Shown here piece by piece: positions 61,868 to 64,000 of a DNA stretch of 64,000 nt; the stretch's first letter is position 1, and each line of letters opens with the position of its first letter. This DNA comes from Armatimonadota bacterium. Its GTDB lineage: Bacteria; Armatimonadota; Fimbriimonadia; Fimbriimonadales; Fimbriimonadaceae. The stretch is from assembly GCA_018268395.1 (NCBI GenBank), contig JAFDWQ010000001.1, positions 772,644-836,643 on the forward strand, read 5' to 3'. The notes below the pieces were generated by a model that was not told the origin of the DNA, did not search any database, and was given only the letters and a program-made list of their open reading frames with translations. The position numbers and the translations under genes are program-made.

Positions 61868-62134
61868 GTGAAAATCAGTACGCAACAATTGGACAAGGTC
61901 AAAGCTCTCGACGGTCGGTTGACCCCGCCGGAGAGCGTCGTCGATACAGCGGTGATCAGGCTCATGGACGCCGATCTCATCAAGTCCGTAACGTCCGAGG
62001 TCGAGGCGATGCCCGACCGTGAAGACTTCGTCTCGGAACTCAAGGCCCGGCTTGATGCCGGCGAATACGCGGTGACCGCCGAGGACATCGTGGACGCCAT
62101 GGCCCGCCGGGCCCAGGCCGACAGGATCAGTTAA
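61868..62134 (+). CDS. flgM: FlgM-like anti-sigma28 factor
   Basis: 88 aa. MKIST start, mid-region SVVDTAVIRLMDADLI, and C-terminal DREDFVSELKARLDAGEYAVTAEDIVDAMAR, matching the FlgM sigma-binding helices (pDxRxxxVxxLKxxIxxGxYxVxxxxIA). FlgM holds FliA until the hook is finished and is then exported. It is encoded away from the flagellar operon of this window. The GTG start is fixed by AGGAGGT. The leader carries the GEMM-I-like element. Confidence 0.75.
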   Translation: MKISTQQLDKVKALDGRLTPPESVVDTAVIRLMDADLIKSVTSEVEAMPDREDFVSELKARLDAGEYAVTAEDIVDAMARRAQADRIS

Positions 62135-62154
62135 GTCCTTCAGACATGAACACC

Positions 62155-62184
62155 GACGGGGACGGGCACAAGCCCTTCCCCGTC
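62155..62184. terminator. Terminator-like hairpin between flgM and the DUF2314 gene
   Basis: Stem GACGGGG/CCCCGTC (7 bp) extended by an A-T pair, a mismatch and GGG/CCC around a CACAAG loop. No T-run follows on the plus strand. Confidence 0.55.
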
Positions 62185-62203
62185 CTTGTCGGTCGGTAAG
62201 GTT

Positions 62204-62617
62204 TCAGTCCCGTAGCGTCGCGCCGCCCTTGACGCGGCCGCCTTCGACGATCATCCAGTCGCAGACTTCGGATTCATCGATCTTGACGATGCGGCACGTC
62301 TGTCCGCCGCCCGGCACGAGGCGCCCCTCGATCGTGTTCCCCACGACCTTCAGCCCATCGACCCAGACTTCGGACCGCGGCGATCCGAACTTGGCGCCGT
62401 CGACCGCGACCGAAAAGTACTGCTGGCCGCTACGGGGAGCACGCAGGTCACGAAGGAACGAGGTCAGCCCGGCCCGCCTGTCCTTGGACCGCACGCCTTC
62501 TTGAAGGTCGGGGCCGGTGCGGGCCGTGCGGGTCAAGGTCAGGTCGGGGAGGCACCCGGTCGCCACGAACGCGACGACGCCCGCCGTCAGCGCACCGACC
62601 GTCCTCGTCAAGAGCAT
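62204..62617 (-). CDS. DUF2314-domain lipoprotein
   Basis: 137 aa. Signal peptide with Cys after FVATG (lipobox-like ATGC). The domain from about residue 60 (QYFSVAVDGAKFGSPRSEVWVDGLKVVGNTIEGRLV, then DWMIVEGGRVKGGATLRD at the end) fits DUF2314, a family of unknown function. ATG 62617 is chosen over an ATG three codons earlier because the TATAAT -10 (62624-62629) overlaps the earlier one and ends 6 nt before 62617. Confidence 0.75.
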   Translation of the reverse strand: MLLTRTVGALTAGVVAFVATGCLPDLTLTRTARTGPDLQEGVRSKDRRAGLTSFLRDLRAPRSGQQYFSVAVDGAKFGSPRSEVWVDGLKVVGNTIEGRLVPGGGQTCRIVKIDESEVCDWMIVEGGRVKGGATLRD

Positions 62618-62623
62618 GAGCGG

Positions 62624-62629
62624 CATTAT
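62624..62629 (-). promoter_or_regulatory. -10 element TATAAT of the DUF2314 gene
   Basis: Perfect hexamer. Its last two bases belong to an earlier in-frame ATG, which makes the next ATG, 6 nt downstream, the likely start. Confidence 0.5.
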
Positions 62630-62682
62630 AGGGAAGCTCCGAAGGGTCGCCAAAGGAGGGCCCAGGCTAAGGTCCTGGAACT

Positions 62683-63432
62683 CTAGAGCTTGGTCTTCTT
62701 GAAAACGCTTTCCGGGACAGAGCGTAAGACGAACATGACCGCCCGCCACGGGCCCGGCAGATAGGCGACGTCCTTCCCGTTCTCAAGGGCACGCACGATC
62801 GCCCGACCGATCACCTTCGGCTGCGCCAAGAGAGGGAGCTTGTCCATCCCGAACGTCATGGCCGTATCGACAGGTCCAGGTTTGACCGTCAGGACATGGA
62901 CTCCGGACTTCTGTAGCCTGGCCCTCAGGCCCTGCAGGAAGACGGTGAGGCCGCCTTTGGCGGATCCGTACACGTAGTTGCTCATGCGCCCTCGGTCGCC
63001 GGCCACCGACGAGATCGCGACGATCCAACCGGACTCGGCCTTTTCGAACGCCGCTGCGACGACGTGCAAGACCGAGACGGCCGCGACATAGTTACGGTGC
63101 AGGACGGCGTGGGCCTCCTGCCAATCGGTTTGGGACCGGATTTGGTCGCCGAGAGCGCCGACGGCGTAGACGACTCCCGAGAACCCACCCATGACTGACG
63201 AGGAGTCCTGGAAGAACGCCAGGTGTGTCGAGCAATCGTCGGCATCGAATCGGCCCGTCTCGACCCGGACGTTCGTCCGGATCTTGATGTCGCAAGCGAC
63301 GCGCTCCAGTTCGTCGAGGTCTCTGCCTGCGAGGAACAGCGAGGCACCCTTTTCGGCCAGGGCGAGGGCGGTCTCGCGTGCGATCCCGGACGTTGCGCCG
63401 AGGACCAACACGGGCCCCTCGATCACCGGCAC
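62683..63432 (-). CDS. Short-chain dehydrogenase/reductase, DprE2-like
   Basis: 249 aa. SDR nucleotide motif LGATSGIARETALALAEKG and active site SSVAGDRGRMSNYVYGSAKGG (Ser, Tyr-x3-Lys). The pairing with an FAD-linked oxidase in a 10-nt overlap matches DprE1-DprE2, which epimerise decaprenyl-phosphoribose to the arabinose donor in mycobacteria. Here the substrate is unknown; a related polyprenyl-sugar epimerisation for envelope glycans is inference. Confidence 0.8.
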   Translation of the reverse strand: MPVIEGPVLVLGATSGIARETALALAEKGASLFLAGRDLDELERVACDIKIRTNVRVETGRFDADDCSTHLAFFQDSSSVMGGFSGVVYAVGALGDQIRSQTDWQEAHAVLHRNYVAAVSVLHVVAAAFEKAESGWIVAISSVAGDRGRMSNYVYGSAKGGLTVFLQGLRARLQKSGVHVLTVKPGPVDTAMTFGMDKLPLLAQPKVIGRAIVRALENGKDVAYLPGPWRAVMFVLRSVPESVFKKTKL

Positions 63433-64000
63433 AGTCCGATCCTCCGAGCCAGGTCGGAATCGAACCGTCCGCCCGGATCGACGGCCGAACGCACGGCACA
63501 GAACTCATCGATCCTCGGATAGCCCGCACGGAAGACGTCCGGTTTCATCCTGGAATCCTTGGCCAGGTAGAGCCGGCCTCCGTGCTTCGACACGGTCTGG
63601 TCCATCCGCTCCAAGAAGTTCATCAGGCCGTCGGCCATCGGAATGTCGAGGGCCAGGGTCAAGCCTTCGGTCGGGAACGACAACATGCCCGGCCCCTGGG
63701 GCCCGAATCTCTTGAGAACGGCAAGGAACGACGCCCTTCCCGCGGCCGAGAGTTCTTCCAGGATCGTCCTTGTTCCTTCGAACGCGCCGGCCGTCGGCAA
63801 TACGTATTGGTATTGGACGAACCCGCGCTTGCCGTACATTCTGTTCCAGCCCTCGATCCCGTCGAGCGGATAGAAGTACTTGTCGTAGTCGCAGACGAAC
63901 TCGCCCTTTCGGCCTTGGAAGGCGTCGTAGACCCGATTGAACGTTTTGACCGTCAACGGGTTCAGCGCCCACCCCGGAAGGTCGAACGGGAACGGCTTGA
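63423..64000 (-). CDS. FAD-linked oxidase, DprE1-like, 5' end cut by window edge
   Basis: Only the C-terminal 192 codons are visible; the gene continues past the right edge. Segments LPGWALNPLTVKTFN, YDKYFYPLDGIEGWNRMYGKRGFVQYQYVLP and GGRLYLAKDSRM match the C-terminal substrate domain of DprE1/alditol-oxidase-like flavoproteins. The FAD-binding domain would lie outside the window. It overlaps the SDR gene by 10 nt. Confidence 0.82.
   Translation of the reverse strand, partial: KPFPFDLPGWALNPLTVKTFNRVYDAFQGRKGEFVCDYDKYFYPLDGIEGWNRMYGKRGFVQYQYVLPTAGAFEGTRTILEELSAAGRASFLAVLKRFGPQGPGMLSFPTEGLTLALDIPMADGLMNFLERMDQTVSKHGGRLYLAKDSRMKPDVFRAGYPRIDEFCAVRSAVDPGGRFDSDLARRIGLCR

Noticed and set aside
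1-64000. Mobile elements, prophage, CRISPR, tRNA or rRNA genes
   Set aside because: Looked for and not seen. No transposase or integrase motifs, no spaced direct repeats apart from the coding 33-bp array, and no cloverleaf-like sequence with a conserved TTC loop that I could support.

Overview
The window reads as a contiguous piece of chromosome from a GC-rich (roughly 60-65 percent by eye) diderm, flagellated bacterium. Both strands are densely coded. I saw no rRNA, tRNA, insertion sequence or CRISPR array, and no gene-free stretch over 300 bases. Diderm character is shown by a TolC/MacA/MacB-type exporter and by L- and P-ring flagellar proteins. SARP-type regulators outside Actinobacteria, DUF1559-like DGHV domains, a proteasome-alpha-like protein and many promoters placed right at start codons suggest Armatimonadota (Fimbriimonadia-like). 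That assignment is inference, with no marker-gene comparison behind it.

Layout. 1-11 kb: end-truncated SARP/NB-ARC/TPR regulator, S41 peptidase-like protein, ribosomal protein L1 (away from its usual rplKAJL setting), lipB, a membrane class III cyclase-like protein, a tiny Lys-rich protein overlapping a polysaccharide deacetylase, and aconitase. 11-19 kb (+): PspA, a TolC-MacA-MacB-ATPase export set, a globin-coupled chemoreceptor and a DUF454 protein. 19-29.5 kb (-): one long flagellar operon flgF-flgG-flgA-flgH-flgI-flgJ-flgN-flgK-flgL-fliW-csrA, ending in a membrane protein and ribF. 29.5-35 kb: J-domain/WD40 fusion, ferredoxin-NADP reductase, mnmG, proteasome-alpha-like protein and a 5'-nucleotidase C-terminal-domain protein. 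35-40 kb (+): an ImuB-like/DnaE2-like mutagenic polymerase pair behind a palindromic operator-promoter. 40-55 kb: secreted CAP, M48 and M28 proteins, lipoproteins, DAHP synthase, an ECF sigma/anti-sigma pair, urocanase, FabI, a WD40 protein and an MsbA-like ABC exporter. 55-64 kb: tsaE, AraC regulator, cysS, GNAT, RNase E/G, a FlgM-like anti-sigma factor behind a c-di-GMP-I (GEMM-I) riboswitch-like leader, small exported proteins, and a DprE2/DprE1-like pair cut by the right edge.

How it fits together. Motility is the best represented system: the rod/ring/hook-junction operon, the FliW-CsrA switch, a chemoreceptor and FlgM. Sigma28-like promoters lie before flgF, before the chemoreceptor and (weaker) before flgM. 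The riboswitch-like element between the last promoter and flgM would tie c-di-GMP level to release of the flagellar sigma factor, which is the most interesting regulatory hypothesis here. A second theme is gene expression style. At least 18 genes have a TAnnnT -10 element only 6-11 nt before the start codon, which predicts leaderless or near-leaderless transcripts and corrects several starts. Convergent gene pairs repeatedly overlap at their 3' ends.
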